Shown: piece after piece, positions 1 through 9,013 of the stretch
How the letters are laid out: every line of letters starts with the position of its first letter
Numbering within the stretch: the first letter of the stretch is position 1
NCBI GenBank assembly: GCA_963817075.1
Contig: CAWFMT010000003.1
Location: 124,001-188,000 of the forward strand
DNA length: 64,000 nucleotides
Source: DASPKM01 sp963817075
GTDB taxonomy: Bacteria; Bacteroidota; Bacteroidia; Chitinophagales; Chitinophagaceae
Direction: 5' to 3'
The notes under the pieces: model-generated
Told to the model about the DNA's origin: nothing
The model's input: the letters and a program-made list of their open reading frames with translations, nothing else
The model's database searches: none
Position numbers and translations under genes: made by a program

Positions 1-230
1 ATGAACTGATGCAAATCCTGGGTCAACGAATGAGGATTGCTGAAAAAATTGGAGAGTATAAGAAAAATAATAATATAACCATCCTTCAAACTAACAGGTG
101 GAACGAAATTCTTGAACGAGCATTCAAGAAGGGTGATACATTAGGATTAAGCAAAGAATTCATCACAAAATATTTTGATGCTGTACATATGGAAAGCATC
201 AGTCATCAGAATAGGATCATGAATGCATAG
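1..230 (+). CDS. Chorismate mutase domain, C-terminal end of a gene cut by the window edge
   Basis: The reading frame is open to position 1, so the gene starts upstream. The visible 75 or so residues contain the end of an AroQ-type (all-helical) chorismate mutase: a run ELMQILGQRM, a following helix with K-rich turn, and a terminal helix ending in ESISHQNRIM. This type of domain rearranges chorismate to prephenate. In Bacteroidota it is commonly fused to a DAHP synthase, so this may be the tail of such a bifunctional enzyme, but the N-terminal part is not visible. It lies 15 bp before aroB, so it is probably the first gene of the aromatic amino acid block. Confidence 0.75.
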   Translation, partial: ELMQILGQRMRIAEKIGEYKKNNNITILQTNRWNEILERAFKKGDTLGLSKEFITKYFDAVHMESISHQNRIMNA

Positions 231-245
231 TGATGGGTTCAAGAA

Positions 246-1274
246 ATGCTTAGCATGAAAAAAATCAGCTTCAAGTTCAGCTCCGAAAAAACAGATTATT
301 TTTTCGATTCTAAATTTTCCCAGCTTCTGAGCATGGTCAGCAAAGACAAGGCCGTCTTGCTTACTGATGAAAAAGTATTTCTTTCCCACCCAGGTAAATT
401 CAAAGGATGGAATTGTATTGTATTAAAATCGGGGGAGCAGAATAAAACCCAGGAGTCAGTTGATGCTATAATTGATAATTTAATTGAGATCGAAGCTGAT
501 CGACAAACGGTACTTGTAGGAGTAGGCGGTGGAGTGATCACTGACCTTACAGGTTATGTGGCATCCATCTATATGCGTGGTTTGAAATTCGGGTTTGTAC
601 CAACCACACTTTTAGCGATGGTTGATGCGGCAATTGGTGGAAAGAATGGAATTGATGTAGGCGTATATAAAAATATGGTAGGCACAATCCGGCAGCCATC
701 CTTTCTTATTTATGATTATAGTTTCTTGAGGTCTTTGCCAGAATCTGAATGGACGAATGGGTTTGCAGAAGTAATCAAACATGCATGCATCAAGGATGCC
801 GCTATGTTCAGGAATCTGGAATTGCTTGAGTTGAAAAAATTTCGGTCAGGAGCAAGGATCACGGCGGATCTGGTTGAGCGAAATGCCCGGATAAAGAGTA
901 AACTGGTTCAGGAAGATGAATTTGAAAGAGGCGAAAGGAAGCTTTTGAATTTCGGGCATACGCTGGCGCATGCTCTTGAGAACCTTTACAAATTACCTCA
1001 TGGTCAAGCAGTATCGTTGGGTATGACAGCAGCCTGTGAATTGTCTGCTGATCTCTTGGGATTTCGCGAGGGACAGAGAGTGATCGACGTATTAGATAAA
1101 TACGGACTTGCAACAAATGCAGAATTCGATAAAAAGAAAGTCTTTGAGATTTTGAGGAAGGATAAAAAGAAAGACGGTGACCAGATCGGTTACATCTTAC
1201 TTGAGAAAATAGGCAAAGGAAAAATTCAATCCATACCTCTAAAACAATTACAGGAATTTATTAACCAGATTTAA
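246..1274 (+). CDS. aroB: 3-dehydroquinate synthase
   Basis: Converts DAHP to 3-dehydroquinate, the second step of the shikimate pathway, in the cytoplasm with NAD and a divalent metal. The product is 342 residues, close to the usual 340-360. Visible signatures are GGGVITD (residues 94-100), the catalytic segment PTTLLAMVDAAIGGKNGID (119-137), EVIKHACI, and the metal-ligand region NFGHTLAHALE followed by LPHGQAVSLG. The frame opens with ATG at 246, and a second ATG at 255 (MKKISFKF) is an equally good start. aroA begins 2 bp after its stop, so the two are almost certainly co-transcribed. Confidence 0.95.
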   Translation: MLSMKKISFKFSSEKTDYFFDSKFSQLLSMVSKDKAVLLTDEKVFLSHPGKFKGWNCIVLKSGEQNKTQESVDAIIDNLIEIEADRQTVLVGVGGGVITDLTGYVASIYMRGLKFGFVPTTLLAMVDAAIGGKNGIDVGVYKNMVGTIRQPSFLIYDYSFLRSLPESEWTNGFAEVIKHACIKDAAMFRNLELLELKKFRSGARITADLVERNARIKSKLVQEDEFERGERKLLNFGHTLAHALENLYKLPHGQAVSLGMTAACELSADLLGFREGQRVIDVLDKYGLATNAEFDKKKVFEILRKDKKKDGDQIGYILLEKIGKGKIQSIPLKQLQEFINQI

Positions 1275-1276
1275 TA

Positions 1277-2575
1277 GTGATTGTTACTATACAACCATCT
1301 AGAATCAAAGGAAGTATTCAAGCGGCAGCTTCTAAAAGTTCCATGCAACGCGCATGCGCAGCTGCTCTGATTCACGAGGGTGAGAGTATTCTTCAAAATG
1401 CCGGCCATTCAAATGACGACAAGGCTGCGATGGGTGTAATCAAATCGCTGGGAGCAAGTATTAATGAACTGCAGAATGATTCATTAAAGATCACCAGCAG
1501 AGGTATCGATCCATCAACAGATGAAGTTAATTGCGGAGAGAGTGGACTTGGAATTCGCATGTTTGCTCCAATCATTGCGTTGTGTAAGGATTGGATGACA
1601 ATTCATGGCGAGGGTAGCCTTGCAAACAGACCAATGGATTTTTTTGACGAGGTCTTGCCACAACTTGGTGTAGAAATAGAATCCAATAATGGAAGGCTTC
1701 CTTTGAGGATCAAGGGTCCTTTGCAACCGGCAAATATTGAGATCGATGGCTCATTAAGTTCTCAATTCTTAACAGGCTTGTTGATGGCATATGCGGCAGT
1801 AAATGCATCAGGAGTATCCATTAGGGTGAAGAATCTCAAAAGTCGGCCTTATATTGATCTAACGCTGCAAGTGATGAAGGAGTTCGGACTTAAATTGCCC
1901 TTCAACAAGAATTACGAGGAGTTTCAATTCAATTCATCTCCATCTAATCATAAATCTTCATTGGTTAACTATACTGTTGAAGGTGACTGGAGCGGAGCCT
2001 CATTTTTATTGGTGGCCGGCGCTGTCGCGGGCGAGGTACTTGTTTCTGGTATTCAGAATACTTCAACCCAGGCAGATAAGAAAATTGTAGATGCCTTGCT
2101 TGATGCAGGAGCTGAAATGAAGGTAGAAGACGATCGTGTTTTTGTTAAGCGCGATAAATTGGAAGCTTTTCAATTCAATGCAAATGATTGTCCTGATCTA
2201 TTCCCACCGTTGGTGGCCCTGGCCTCACATTGTAAAGGGATCAGTCGTATCAGAGGTCTGAAGAGACTAAAACATAAAGAGAGCGATCGTGGACTTACCT
2301 TAAAAGAGGAATTTGATAAGTTGGGTACGAGAATAGATCTGGTTGATGATGAAATGTTAGTGCATGGAAACGGAGCTGTGTTTGTGAAAAATCATACATT
2401 GAATTCACATTTTGATCATCGGATTGCGATGGCATGCGCAGTTGCTGTGCTCCCTGCTGATTTTGAAGTGCAGATCCGGAATGCTGAAGCGGTCAATAAA
2501 TCATATCCTGATTTTTGGAGGCATCTTGAAAAACTTGGCGCATCTGTTATTTCGGAAAATAAACTGATCAGTTAA
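1277..2575 (+). CDS. aroA: 3-phosphoshikimate 1-carboxyvinyltransferase (EPSP synthase)
   Basis: Transfers enolpyruvate from PEP to shikimate-3-phosphate. The 432-residue product has the expected two-domain repeats: SKSSMQRACAAA near the N terminus, NRPMDFFDEVLPQLG, DGSLSSQFLTGLLMA, DCPDLFPPLVALA and RLKHKESDR, ending with DHRIAMACAVA and SYPDFW. The only sensible start is GTG at 1277, two bases after the aroB stop, which suggests translational coupling. The sequence is complete and has no frame disruption. Confidence 0.95.
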   Translation: MIVTIQPSRIKGSIQAAASKSSMQRACAAALIHEGESILQNAGHSNDDKAAMGVIKSLGASINELQNDSLKITSRGIDPSTDEVNCGESGLGIRMFAPIIALCKDWMTIHGEGSLANRPMDFFDEVLPQLGVEIESNNGRLPLRIKGPLQPANIEIDGSLSSQFLTGLLMAYAAVNASGVSIRVKNLKSRPYIDLTLQVMKEFGLKLPFNKNYEEFQFNSSPSNHKSSLVNYTVEGDWSGASFLLVAGAVAGEVLVSGIQNTSTQADKKIVDALLDAGAEMKVEDDRVFVKRDKLEAFQFNANDCPDLFPPLVALASHCKGISRIRGLKRLKHKESDRGLTLKEEFDKLGTRIDLVDDEMLVHGNGAVFVKNHTLNSHFDHRIAMACAVAVLPADFEVQIRNAEAVNKSYPDFWRHLEKLGASVISENKLIS

Positions 2576-2618
2576 GATTTCGCAGTGAATCTGTTATCAT
2601 AAAACAAAAACAAACAAC

Positions 2619-3638
2619 TTGAATAGTTTCGGACGCATTCTTCGGATCCATATTTTTGGTGAATCTCACGGAGAGACTGCCGGCATTGTGGTTGACGGAT
2701 GTCCTGCAGGGTTGTTATTAAAAGCAGAAGATTTCTTGCCTGACCTCGAAAGAAGAAAAGGAGGAACTCAAAAAGGAACTACGCCAAGAAAGGAAGATGA
2801 CTTTCCGATATTTAAGAGTGGAGTTTTTAATGATACCACCACTGGTGCACCAATTACTATTTTATTTGAGAACAAGAATGTGCGTTCAGGTGATTATGAA
2901 AAACAACGTTCAGTACCAAGGCCGGGACATGCAGATTTCGTGGCACATAAAAAATTTGGTGGATTTGAAGATTATAGAGGAAGTGGTCATTTCAGTGGGC
3001 GACTCACAGTGGCAATTGTTGCTGCAGGTGTAATAGCAAAAGCTATTTTGAATCAAACAGGAAATATTGAAATTGAATCCAGAATTCTTGAAATTGGAGG
3101 AGAACCTGATGTTGAGAAGGGTTTACAAAAAGCTATCGATGCAAAAGATTCCATTGGTGGAATCATTGAATGTAAGGCAACTGGTTTACCAATTGGTTTG
3201 GGTGAACCATTTTTTGATTCTGCTGAATCTGTTATCAGTCATCTGGTTTTCGCGATTCCTGCAGTGAGAGGAATTGAATTTGGTACTGGCTTTGCTGCCG
3301 CGAAGATGTTTGGATCACAACACAATGACCCAATTGAGAATGGAGGTGGAAAGACTTCAACGAATCATGCAGGAGGAATTGTAGGTGGCTTGACTAATGG
3401 AAATGAAATAGTGTTTCGCATAGCCATTAAGCCAACTTCATCCACACCTAAAGAACAGCAAACTTATAATTGGGAATCAGGAAATGTAGAAACTTTTTCA
3501 GTCAAGGGCCGACATGATCTATGTATTGCACTAAGAGTTCCTGTGATTCTCGAAGCAGTGACAGCTATTGCACTTGCAGATCTAATGCTGTTGGAACAAA
3601 AGCCACCAAGGATCATCTCACAGTCTGGAAAGCATTAG
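2619..3638 (+). CDS. aroC: Chorismate synthase
   Basis: Makes chorismate from EPSP using reduced flavin, the last common step of aromatic biosynthesis. The 339-residue product shows the N-terminal FGRILRIHIFGESHG signature, RPGHADF, GRLTVAIVAAGVIA and TNHAGGIVGGLTNG. The start is TTG at 2619 (MNSFGRIL), the position where chorismate synthases normally begin; no ATG is available there. A 43 bp gap separates it from aroA. Its 3' end overlaps by 26 bp the 3' end of the convergent gene on the minus strand. It is slightly shorter than the usual 350-360 residues because the C terminus is short. Confidence 0.95.
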   Translation: MNSFGRILRIHIFGESHGETAGIVVDGCPAGLLLKAEDFLPDLERRKGGTQKGTTPRKEDDFPIFKSGVFNDTTTGAPITILFENKNVRSGDYEKQRSVPRPGHADFVAHKKFGGFEDYRGSGHFSGRLTVAIVAAGVIAKAILNQTGNIEIESRILEIGGEPDVEKGLQKAIDAKDSIGGIIECKATGLPIGLGEPFFDSAESVISHLVFAIPAVRGIEFGTGFAAAKMFGSQHNDPIENGGGKTSTNHAGGIVGGLTNGNEIVFRIAIKPTSSTPKEQQTYNWESGNVETFSVKGRHDLCIALRVPVILEAVTAIALADLMLLEQKPPRIISQSGKH

Positions 3639-4053
3639 CATGATCTTTATTATTCAATAACCAGTCAAGAGCATCCTGTTCGCGATCGAAGTATTGTGCC
3701 TGGAATGAATTATCTCTTCTTAATTCAATGGTTTGTTCCAGACTAACCTGGCTTACGAATTGAGTGGTTGCAATAACAGCCCATTTTTGCACACCAACTC
3801 TTTTCAGGATCTCAATCACATTATCGTTGATCCAATCCTGCATTTCTCTCACTATGATAAATCTAAAATGTCTCGCATCTACAAGGATCAGGTGTGGATT
3901 ATATTGTTGAACCTGTTCTGCGAGAGCAGTTAGCTCCCGCTTGTATTCAGGCCAATTCATGTTGCCAGATCGTTCCGTAAAAATCTGTTTGAATAATTTG
4001 ATCTCAGGGTAGTAATATAATACATGGATCGGAGATCTATATATCTCAGGCAT
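3613..4053 (-). CDS. Small STAS/SpoIIAA-like cytosolic protein, function unknown
   Basis: A 146-residue protein with no signal peptide or membrane segment. The pattern of alternating hydrophobic strands and helices (HVLYYYP, LILVDARHFRF, KWAVIATTQF, then a C-terminal helix with DREQDALDWLL) resembles the STAS-like proteins often found alone in Bacteroidota genomes. The family assignment is by fold impression only. It is convergent with aroC and overlaps its last 26 bases. Nothing around it gives a pathway. The start is the ATG at 4053. Confidence 0.65.
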   Translation of the reverse strand: MPEIYRSPIHVLYYYPEIKLFKQIFTERSGNMNWPEYKRELTALAEQVQQYNPHLILVDARHFRFIIVREMQDWINDNVIEILKRVGVQKWAVIATTQFVSQVSLEQTIELRRDNSFQAQYFDREQDALDWLLNNKDHANAFQTVR

Positions 4054-4140
4054 ACAAGGCGTTTAGGATAAGGTGATAAGGTTATTAACGCTCTTTTAAA
4101 TTTAGATTAATTGCCGGGACCTGCAAAAATAATCTTGGAG

Positions 4141-4869
4141 TCAATTCTTGGTTTTGGCAGCAGCAATTTTTCTTAGAGATTCAAAGGGAAGATCCAGCAG
4201 TTCGTATTTTGATCCGTTCAATAAACTGTAATGCCACCATTCCGTGGCAAATGCTGTGAAGCCATGTTTTTCCATCAGAGTTTTTAGAAGTGTCCGATTG
4301 GCAAGTATGGTGGGATCTAGCTGGGTAAAGGAATGATGAGCAGTGTCTGAAAAATTATCATAATCCGTTCCCATTGGCAATTCCAAACCTGTTTTTATGT
4401 TGATTAAGGTGAGATCAATTGCAATTCCTCTATTATGACCGCTGCCTTTACTGGGATCAGCAACATAACGATCATCATGAACTAGCTCCCAAAATGCTAC
4501 TGTTACTGCATATGGTCGATATGCATCCCAAACTTTAATTCCCAAACTACGCTCGTTAAGTTCCTTCTGTACAGCTGCCAAAGCCAGAGCGGCAGGAAGA
4601 CGTAAGAATGCATCCTTTGTATTTGCTGGATACATTCTTCTATTCATGAAATTATTCAGAGTAGAATATCTGAGATCAATTTTGACTCCCGGAACATGAT
4701 TAATTATATACTCAACTGCTTTTATGCTGTCCTCCCTTATACTTCTCTCAAATTCTTTTCTGGAGTCAATCACCGCAACTCCGTATTTATTAACAGTTTG
4801 AGTCCGAGCTGGTGCATAAGAAAACACCAAAATCAGTGCGGTCGTTATAAAATATCTAAAGCCTTGCAT
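4141..4869 (-). CDS. D-alanyl-D-alanine dipeptidase, VanX/DdpX type (peptidase M15D)
   Basis: Predicted periplasmic zinc dipeptidase that cleaves D-Ala-D-Ala. The ATG at 4869 (MQGFRYFITTALILVFS) gives a clean signal peptide ending before TQTVNKYG; the frame extends to 4920 but that adds an unlikely N-terminal tail. Zinc-site signatures are visible: SGHNRGIAIDLTLI (SxHxxGxxxD) and EWWHYS (catalytic Glu, His ligand), plus the substrate-region segment KVWDAYRPY. The protein is about 242 residues, a normal length. It is divergent from the L,D-transpeptidase gene 65 bp away. In non-resistant bacteria such enzymes usually recycle peptidoglycan dipeptide; I see no van resistance partners. Confidence 0.88.
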   Translation of the reverse strand: MQGFRYFITTALILVFSYAPARTQTVNKYGVAVIDSRKEFERSIREDSIKAVEYIINHVPGVKIDLRYSTLNNFMNRRMYPANTKDAFLRLPAALALAAVQKELNERSLGIKVWDAYRPYAVTVAFWELVHDDRYVADPSKGSGHNRGIAIDLTLINIKTGLELPMGTDYDNFSDTAHHSFTQLDPTILANRTLLKTLMEKHGFTAFATEWWHYSLLNGSKYELLDLPFESLRKIAAAKTKN

Positions 4870-4933
4870 TATATTGGGGCGAATTGCAACTACCTGAGTT
4901 TGTAAGCCATCAAAGACCAAAGTAACTCAACTA

Positions 4934-6637
4934 ATGGAAAAAGGAAAAATTTGGTGGTTTTGTGAAAGAATGGAAAGAACAGTAATTTTTCTTTCGTCCC
5001 TCCTTGTTCTCAGTTTAAGTATCACGGGCTGCCGGGAAACTGTCAAGCCTCCCGCAAAAGATATTGTTCAGGAAAAGGAAGCCTGGGAGGAAAGGACAGC
5101 AAAGAATCTAAAAGAGCATCTGCTGTATGCAGCAGAAAACCAGGGAAAACTTAACGATAGCCTCTCAATCGTCAATACAAAAACAATTGGCAATTTTTAC
5201 AAGGATCGGAATTACGAACTTGTCTGGAGTGTTCGCGGCGGAATGAAATATGCTGGAAATGGCTTGTTTGAATTTATCAGAGGAAGCACGCAATACGGAC
5301 TATTCCCGGAAGATTATGCCTTTTCCCGACTTGAAAAGATCAGGACTACAATAGCGACCAACCCAAATTCAGAAAGTGATGCTACACTTTGGGTCCAGAA
5401 CGATCTACTTCTCACCGACGCATTTGTAGCTCTCTCAAAACATTTGAAACAGGGCAGATTACCCTATGATACTGTTACCTTGAGAAAGGATACTGTCTTG
5501 AGTGACACATTCTATATGGATCTGCTTAAACAGGCAATTGTAAAAAATGAGGTTAAGCAGTTATTCCATGATTTACAGCCTAAACACCCTGGCTATGATT
5601 CCCTGATTAATTACCTGCCATCCTTTCTTGATTCGGCCAGGTTTGTGAGCTACACCAAACTCAAGTATCCATACAAGGATTCATCAGCTTTTTACACCCA
5701 GCTTTACCAACGATTATTAGAGGATTCACTTGTACCTGTATCCGGGACAATTGATACGGCAATCCTGTCGCGAACCATCTCCGACTATCAAAAAAAGAGA
5801 GGATTAAAGGTAACGGGCAAGCCTAACGATGCCTTGGTGAAATCCTTGAACTTTACTGACCTGGAAAAGTTTAAGAGAATTGCTATCAATCTTGATCGAT
5901 TTAAACTTCTGCCTGATACTTTGCCTCTTACTTATATCTGGGTCAATCTTCCTGGTTTTTATTTGAAAGTTTGGGATAGCGGAAGTGTTGCATTTGAATC
6001 CCGTGTAATAGTGGGAGCACCTAAGACAAGAACACCTGTTCTCACAAGTGATATCACCAACTTCATCACCTTTCCACAATGGACGGTGCCATATAGTATA
6101 ATTTTCAAGGAGATGCTGCCACAGATCCAGAAAAATGTGGGATATCTTGATAAACAAAATCTGATGGTGGTGGATAAGAATGACAGTGTTGTAGATCCCC
6201 ATACCATTGAATGGAACAAACTAAGCAAGACTAATTTCCCTTACCTGCTTAAGCAAAGGCAGGGGGATGATAATTCTCTGGGCATCATCAAGTTTAATTT
6301 CAGGAATAAGTATAGCGTGTATCTGCACGATACAAATGCGAGATGGTTATTTTCAAAAACTCAGCGGGCCTTGAGTCATGGGTGCGTGAGGGTTCAATCC
6401 TGGCAAAAAATGGCAGACTTTCTTATTCGTAATAACCATGAGAAGATACCCCCAGATAGCCTGAAATCATGGCTTAAGCGACAAGAAAAGAAAGTGGTCT
6501 CCGGCTTCCCAAAAGTCCCGGTATTTATCAGGTATTTTACCTGCGATGGTACTGATGGAAAAGTGAAATTTTATGAGGATATTTATGGTGATGATCAATT
6601 GCTGATCAACAAGTATTTCGCCAATAAAATCCTGTGA
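4934..6637 (+). CDS. Lipoprotein L,D-transpeptidase, YcbB/LdtD type
   Basis: Makes 3-3 cross-links in peptidoglycan or attaches proteins to it. The 567-residue product starts with a hydrophobic signal ending LSLSITGC, which looks like a lipobox. A second ATG at 4970 directly precedes this signal and may be the true start. It then has a long helical scaffold region, a peptidoglycan-binding-like stretch (DYQKKRGLKVTGKPND), and a C-terminal YkuD catalytic domain with PQWTVPYSII and the active-site motif SHGCVRVQ (Cys codon at 6383-6385). This order matches the large YcbB family. rlpA-like lies 3 bp downstream, so the two are likely one transcript. Confidence 0.9.
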   Translation: MEKGKIWWFCERMERTVIFLSSLLVLSLSITGCRETVKPPAKDIVQEKEAWEERTAKNLKEHLLYAAENQGKLNDSLSIVNTKTIGNFYKDRNYELVWSVRGGMKYAGNGLFEFIRGSTQYGLFPEDYAFSRLEKIRTTIATNPNSESDATLWVQNDLLLTDAFVALSKHLKQGRLPYDTVTLRKDTVLSDTFYMDLLKQAIVKNEVKQLFHDLQPKHPGYDSLINYLPSFLDSARFVSYTKLKYPYKDSSAFYTQLYQRLLEDSLVPVSGTIDTAILSRTISDYQKKRGLKVTGKPNDALVKSLNFTDLEKFKRIAINLDRFKLLPDTLPLTYIWVNLPGFYLKVWDSGSVAFESRVIVGAPKTRTPVLTSDITNFITFPQWTVPYSIIFKEMLPQIQKNVGYLDKQNLMVVDKNDSVVDPHTIEWNKLSKTNFPYLLKQRQGDDNSLGIIKFNFRNKYSVYLHDTNARWLFSKTQRALSHGCVRVQSWQKMADFLIRNNHEKIPPDSLKSWLKRQEKKVVSGFPKVPVFIRYFTCDGTDGKVKFYEDIYGDDQLLINKYFANKIL

Positions 6638-6640
6638 GCC

Positions 6641-7078
6641 ATGAAGAATCCAATCCTGTTGATCTCCATTTCTCTTGTTTCAGTTATAGAAGGAATGGGC
6701 CAGGCGAAAAGAGAAATAATTCCAGCCAGTAAAGGGACAATTCAATATGGTATAGCCAGTTACTATTCTGATAAATTTGAAGGGAAGCCAACATCCTCCG
6801 GAGAGAAATTTTCACAGCAAAAGATGACTGCTGCACATAATTCTTTACCTCTGGGAACATGGCTTCGCGTTACCAACCTAAGAAATCATCGGTCTGTGGT
6901 TGTTCGTGTCAATGATCGGTTACATCATCGGAACACAAGGCTGGTTGATCTTTCAAGCAAGGCAGCATCTACACTGGGATATTTGAAAAGAGGGATAGCA
7001 AAAGTGAAGGTGGAAGTTTTGGGGACTAAAAAACCCGAAAAAGAAGAGGAAAACGAGGAGATAAAGCTGGATAAATAA
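6641..7078 (+). CDS. Septal ring lytic transglycosylase RlpA-like protein
   Basis: A 145-residue exported protein with a signal-like N terminus (MKNPILLISISLVSVIEGMGQ) and a double-psi beta-barrel domain over roughly residues 35-125: GIASYYSDKFEGKPTSSGE, AAHNSLPLGTWLRVTN, VVVRVNDRL and the terminal LGYLKRGIAKVKVEVL. In RlpA the Asp of the NDR segment and an upstream His support cleavage of denuded glycan strands. Here only the barrel is present; there is no SPOR domain, so septal targeting by SPOR is not expected. It follows the L,D-transpeptidase with a 3 bp gap and ends in a charged Lys/Glu tail. Confidence 0.85.
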   Translation: MKNPILLISISLVSVIEGMGQAKREIIPASKGTIQYGIASYYSDKFEGKPTSSGEKFSQQKMTAAHNSLPLGTWLRVTNLRNHRSVVVRVNDRLHHRNTRLVDLSSKAASTLGYLKRGIAKVKVEVLGTKKPEKEEENEEIKLDK

Positions 7079-7084
7079 TTTTCC

Positions 7085-7111
7085 TTTGTTAATTTGTAGC
7101 TGCTATTTTTG
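7085..7111 (+). promoter_or_regulatory. Candidate Bacteroidota sigma-type promoter for the 7140 gene
   Basis: TATTTTTG at 7104-7111 fits the TAnnTTTG -7 consensus of Bacteroidota. A TTTG at 7085-7088 could be the -33 element, though the 15-base spacing is shorter than the usual 17-23. The start codon lies 28 bases downstream. Confidence 0.35.
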
Positions 7112-7139
7112 TAGGGCTACTCCCAAAAACTAACTAATT

Positions 7140-7778
7140 ATGAAGAAAATCCATGTGTCATGGCTTGCCTGCCTGCTTGTATCTGTAAGCACCTTCGGGC
7201 AAGGGACTGAATACGTTAAGCCTCCATCCGTAGGAGTTCACTTTCTCCTCAATGATTATAAGTCTGCCTCTAATATTCGTAATTCATCGGTAAATTCTGT
7301 GTTACTTCAAAAGAGATTTGGGAAGATCAAAGAGATGACAGCCGGACTTGCGTTGAGTTATATGAAAGGTTTGAATAATCACTTCGATTTTTCAATTACT
7401 GCGGGCGGTTCATTTGTTAGCTATGACTTGAGGAATAGACCAAATACTGCGAAGGATCGGTTCCTGCTGGAAGTTGATGCCTCATTCATTGGCAAAATGG
7501 TCTCCGATAGGTATTGGGTTACTCCATATTTACAGGCAGGAATGGGCGCATTGAAATATGGAAGTTATTTCGGCGCATTTGTACCAGCCGGTGTAGGTCT
7601 GCAAGTGAATTTCTTCGATGAAGCATTTATACTCTTCAATTCTCAATACAGAATTCCCATTACTGAAACTGCTAATTATCATTTCTATCACAGCATTGGA
7701 ATTGTAGGTAATGTGGGTAAGAAAAAGGATGAGACAACACTTAAGGCAAGGCCTTCTATTCCATTTGCATCTAATTAA
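7140..7778 (+). CDS. Exported protein, probably a small outer-membrane beta-barrel
   Basis: I do not recognise the family. The 212-residue product has a signal peptide (MKKIHVSWLACLLVSVSTFGQG). After it come alternating amphipathic segments with aromatic girdle residues (FDFSITAGGSFVSYDL, WVTPYLQAGMGALKYGSYF, AFILFNSQYRIPITET, YHFYHSIGIVGNVG), typical of a small outer-membrane barrel. The C-terminal Lys-rich tail after the last strand is unusual for a barrel. A candidate promoter lies just upstream. A palindromic repeat element follows at the 3' end. Confidence 0.7.
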   Translation: MKKIHVSWLACLLVSVSTFGQGTEYVKPPSVGVHFLLNDYKSASNIRNSSVNSVLLQKRFGKIKEMTAGLALSYMKGLNNHFDFSITAGGSFVSYDLRNRPNTAKDRFLLEVDASFIGKMVSDRYWVTPYLQAGMGALKYGSYFGAFVPAGVGLQVNFFDEAFILFNSQYRIPITETANYHFYHSIGIVGNVGKKKDETTLKARPSIPFASN

Positions 7779-7788
7779 ATTCTAAATT

Positions 7789-7865
7789 TTAACCGCCAAG
7801 TCGCTAAGATGCCAGGTTTCGCAAGGTCTTTACGTTTCTTTGCGTCTTTGTTTCATTGCGGTTAA
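7789..7865. repeat. 3'-end palindromic repeat, complete copy 1
   Basis: Begins TTAACCGCC and ends GCGGTTAA, with GCAAGG/CTTTGCG-type inner arms. It sits between the convergent ends of the 7140 gene and the pseudouridine synthase gene. It is one of five complete copies in the window that share both ends and the inner word TTTCGCAAGG. Confidence 0.85.
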
Positions 7866-7885
7866 ATATTGTGATTTGAATTTTT

Positions 7886-8944
7886 CTAACTGCGAAGCCT
7901 AACGTAGCCTCTCCATTTTTCAACCAGCTGTTGCATATCTGCGGGCAATTCACTTTCAAAGAAGACATCTTTGCCCGTTCCCGGGTGAGTGAATCCAATG
8001 GTCTTGGCATGTAGAGCATGTCTTGGACAAATAGCAAAACAGTTTTCAACGAATTGACGATACTTGCTGAAGACGGTCCCCTTAACGATCTTATCTCCAC
8101 CATAAAAATCATCATTGAAAAGAGGATGACCCAGATGTTTCATATGAACTCTTATCTGGTGGGTTCGTCCCGTTTCAAGTTCACATTGAATGAGGGTAAC
8201 ATAACCAAATCGCTCCAGCACCCTGTAATGAGTAGTTGCATCCTTACCATGATCTCCTTCGGGATAAGCATCGAATAATTTTCTGAATCTATGATGTCTT
8301 CCTACATGAGCCTTCACTGTTCCTTTATCGTTCTCAAAATCACCCCATGCAAGTGCCGTATAATGTCTTTTTACAGTATGATCGAAAAATTGCCGCGCCA
8401 GACTTGTTACTGCTCTCTCCGTTTTTGCAAGAACCATTAAGCCAGTAGTATTTTTATCGATCCGATGTACCAGCCCAAAGCGCGGTAGTACGTCTTCACT
8501 CAGGGTGCTGTTTTGTTGTAAGAGATGATAAGCAACTCCATTGATTAGCGTTCCACTGGGATTACCGCATGCCGGATGAACAACCAGGCCAACAGGTTTA
8601 TTGATGATCAATACCTCTTCATCTTCATACACGATATTCAATTCCATTGGTTGAGGAATGATCTCTTCGCCTAAAACCTCTTTATCGGAATAAACAATGA
8701 TCTCATCACCTGGTTTGATCTTATAATTTGCAGAGATTGGCTTACTGTTCACAAGCACTCTTCCATTTTCAATAGCTTTCTGAACCTTATTCCTCGATGC
8801 GTTTTCAACCCTTGCTACCAGGAACTTATCCAATCGCACAGGCTCCTGGCCCCTGTCCACCACCAGGTTCATTCTTTCATACAATTCTTCCGGTCCCTCT
8901 GAGGAATCATCTATCTCCGGATCGATATCACGGTCTTTCTTCAT
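7886..8944 (-). CDS. 23S rRNA pseudouridine synthase, RluD/RluA family
   Basis: Isomerises uridine to pseudouridine in large-subunit rRNA. An S4 RNA-binding domain covers roughly residues 37-90 (RLDKFLVARV, NKVQKAIENGRVLVN, KPGDEI). The catalytic domain follows with the active-site motif GLVHRIDKNTTGLMVLAKT; the catalytic Asp is residue 163 counting from the ATG at 8944. Also visible are ETGRTHQIRVHMKHLGHPL and CPRHALHAKTIGFTHP. The frame can be extended to a TTG at 8953, but ATG 8944 (MKKDRDID) is the better start, giving 352 residues. RluD versus a paralogue cannot be settled here. Confidence 0.92.
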   Translation of the reverse strand: MKKDRDIDPEIDDSSEGPEELYERMNLVVDRGQEPVRLDKFLVARVENASRNKVQKAIENGRVLVNSKPISANYKIKPGDEIIVYSDKEVLGEEIIPQPMELNIVYEDEEVLIINKPVGLVVHPACGNPSGTLINGVAYHLLQQNSTLSEDVLPRFGLVHRIDKNTTGLMVLAKTERAVTSLARQFFDHTVKRHYTALAWGDFENDKGTVKAHVGRHHRFRKLFDAYPEGDHGKDATTHYRVLERFGYVTLIQCELETGRTHQIRVHMKHLGHPLFNDDFYGGDKIVKGTVFSKYRQFVENCFAICPRHALHAKTIGFTHPGTGKDVFFESELPADMQQLVEKWRGYVRLRS

Positions 8945-9000
8945 TATTGCCAAAATTAAGCAGAACTGGGATGCTGGAACAAAACACGACCATCATTAAA

Positions 9001-9008
9001 TACCTTTG
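9001..9008 (+). promoter_or_regulatory. Candidate -7 element close to the lipB start
   Basis: TACCTTTG matches TAnnTTTG and ends only 6 bases before the lipB ATG at 9014, so transcription would begin about at the start codon. No convincing -33 TTTG is seen upstream, which lowers confidence. Confidence 0.3.
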
Positions 9009-9013
9009 CAGTA

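Noticed and set aside
3733..3933. Plus-strand ORF inside the 3613-4053 gene
   Set aside because: A shadow frame of the minus-strand STAS-like protein.
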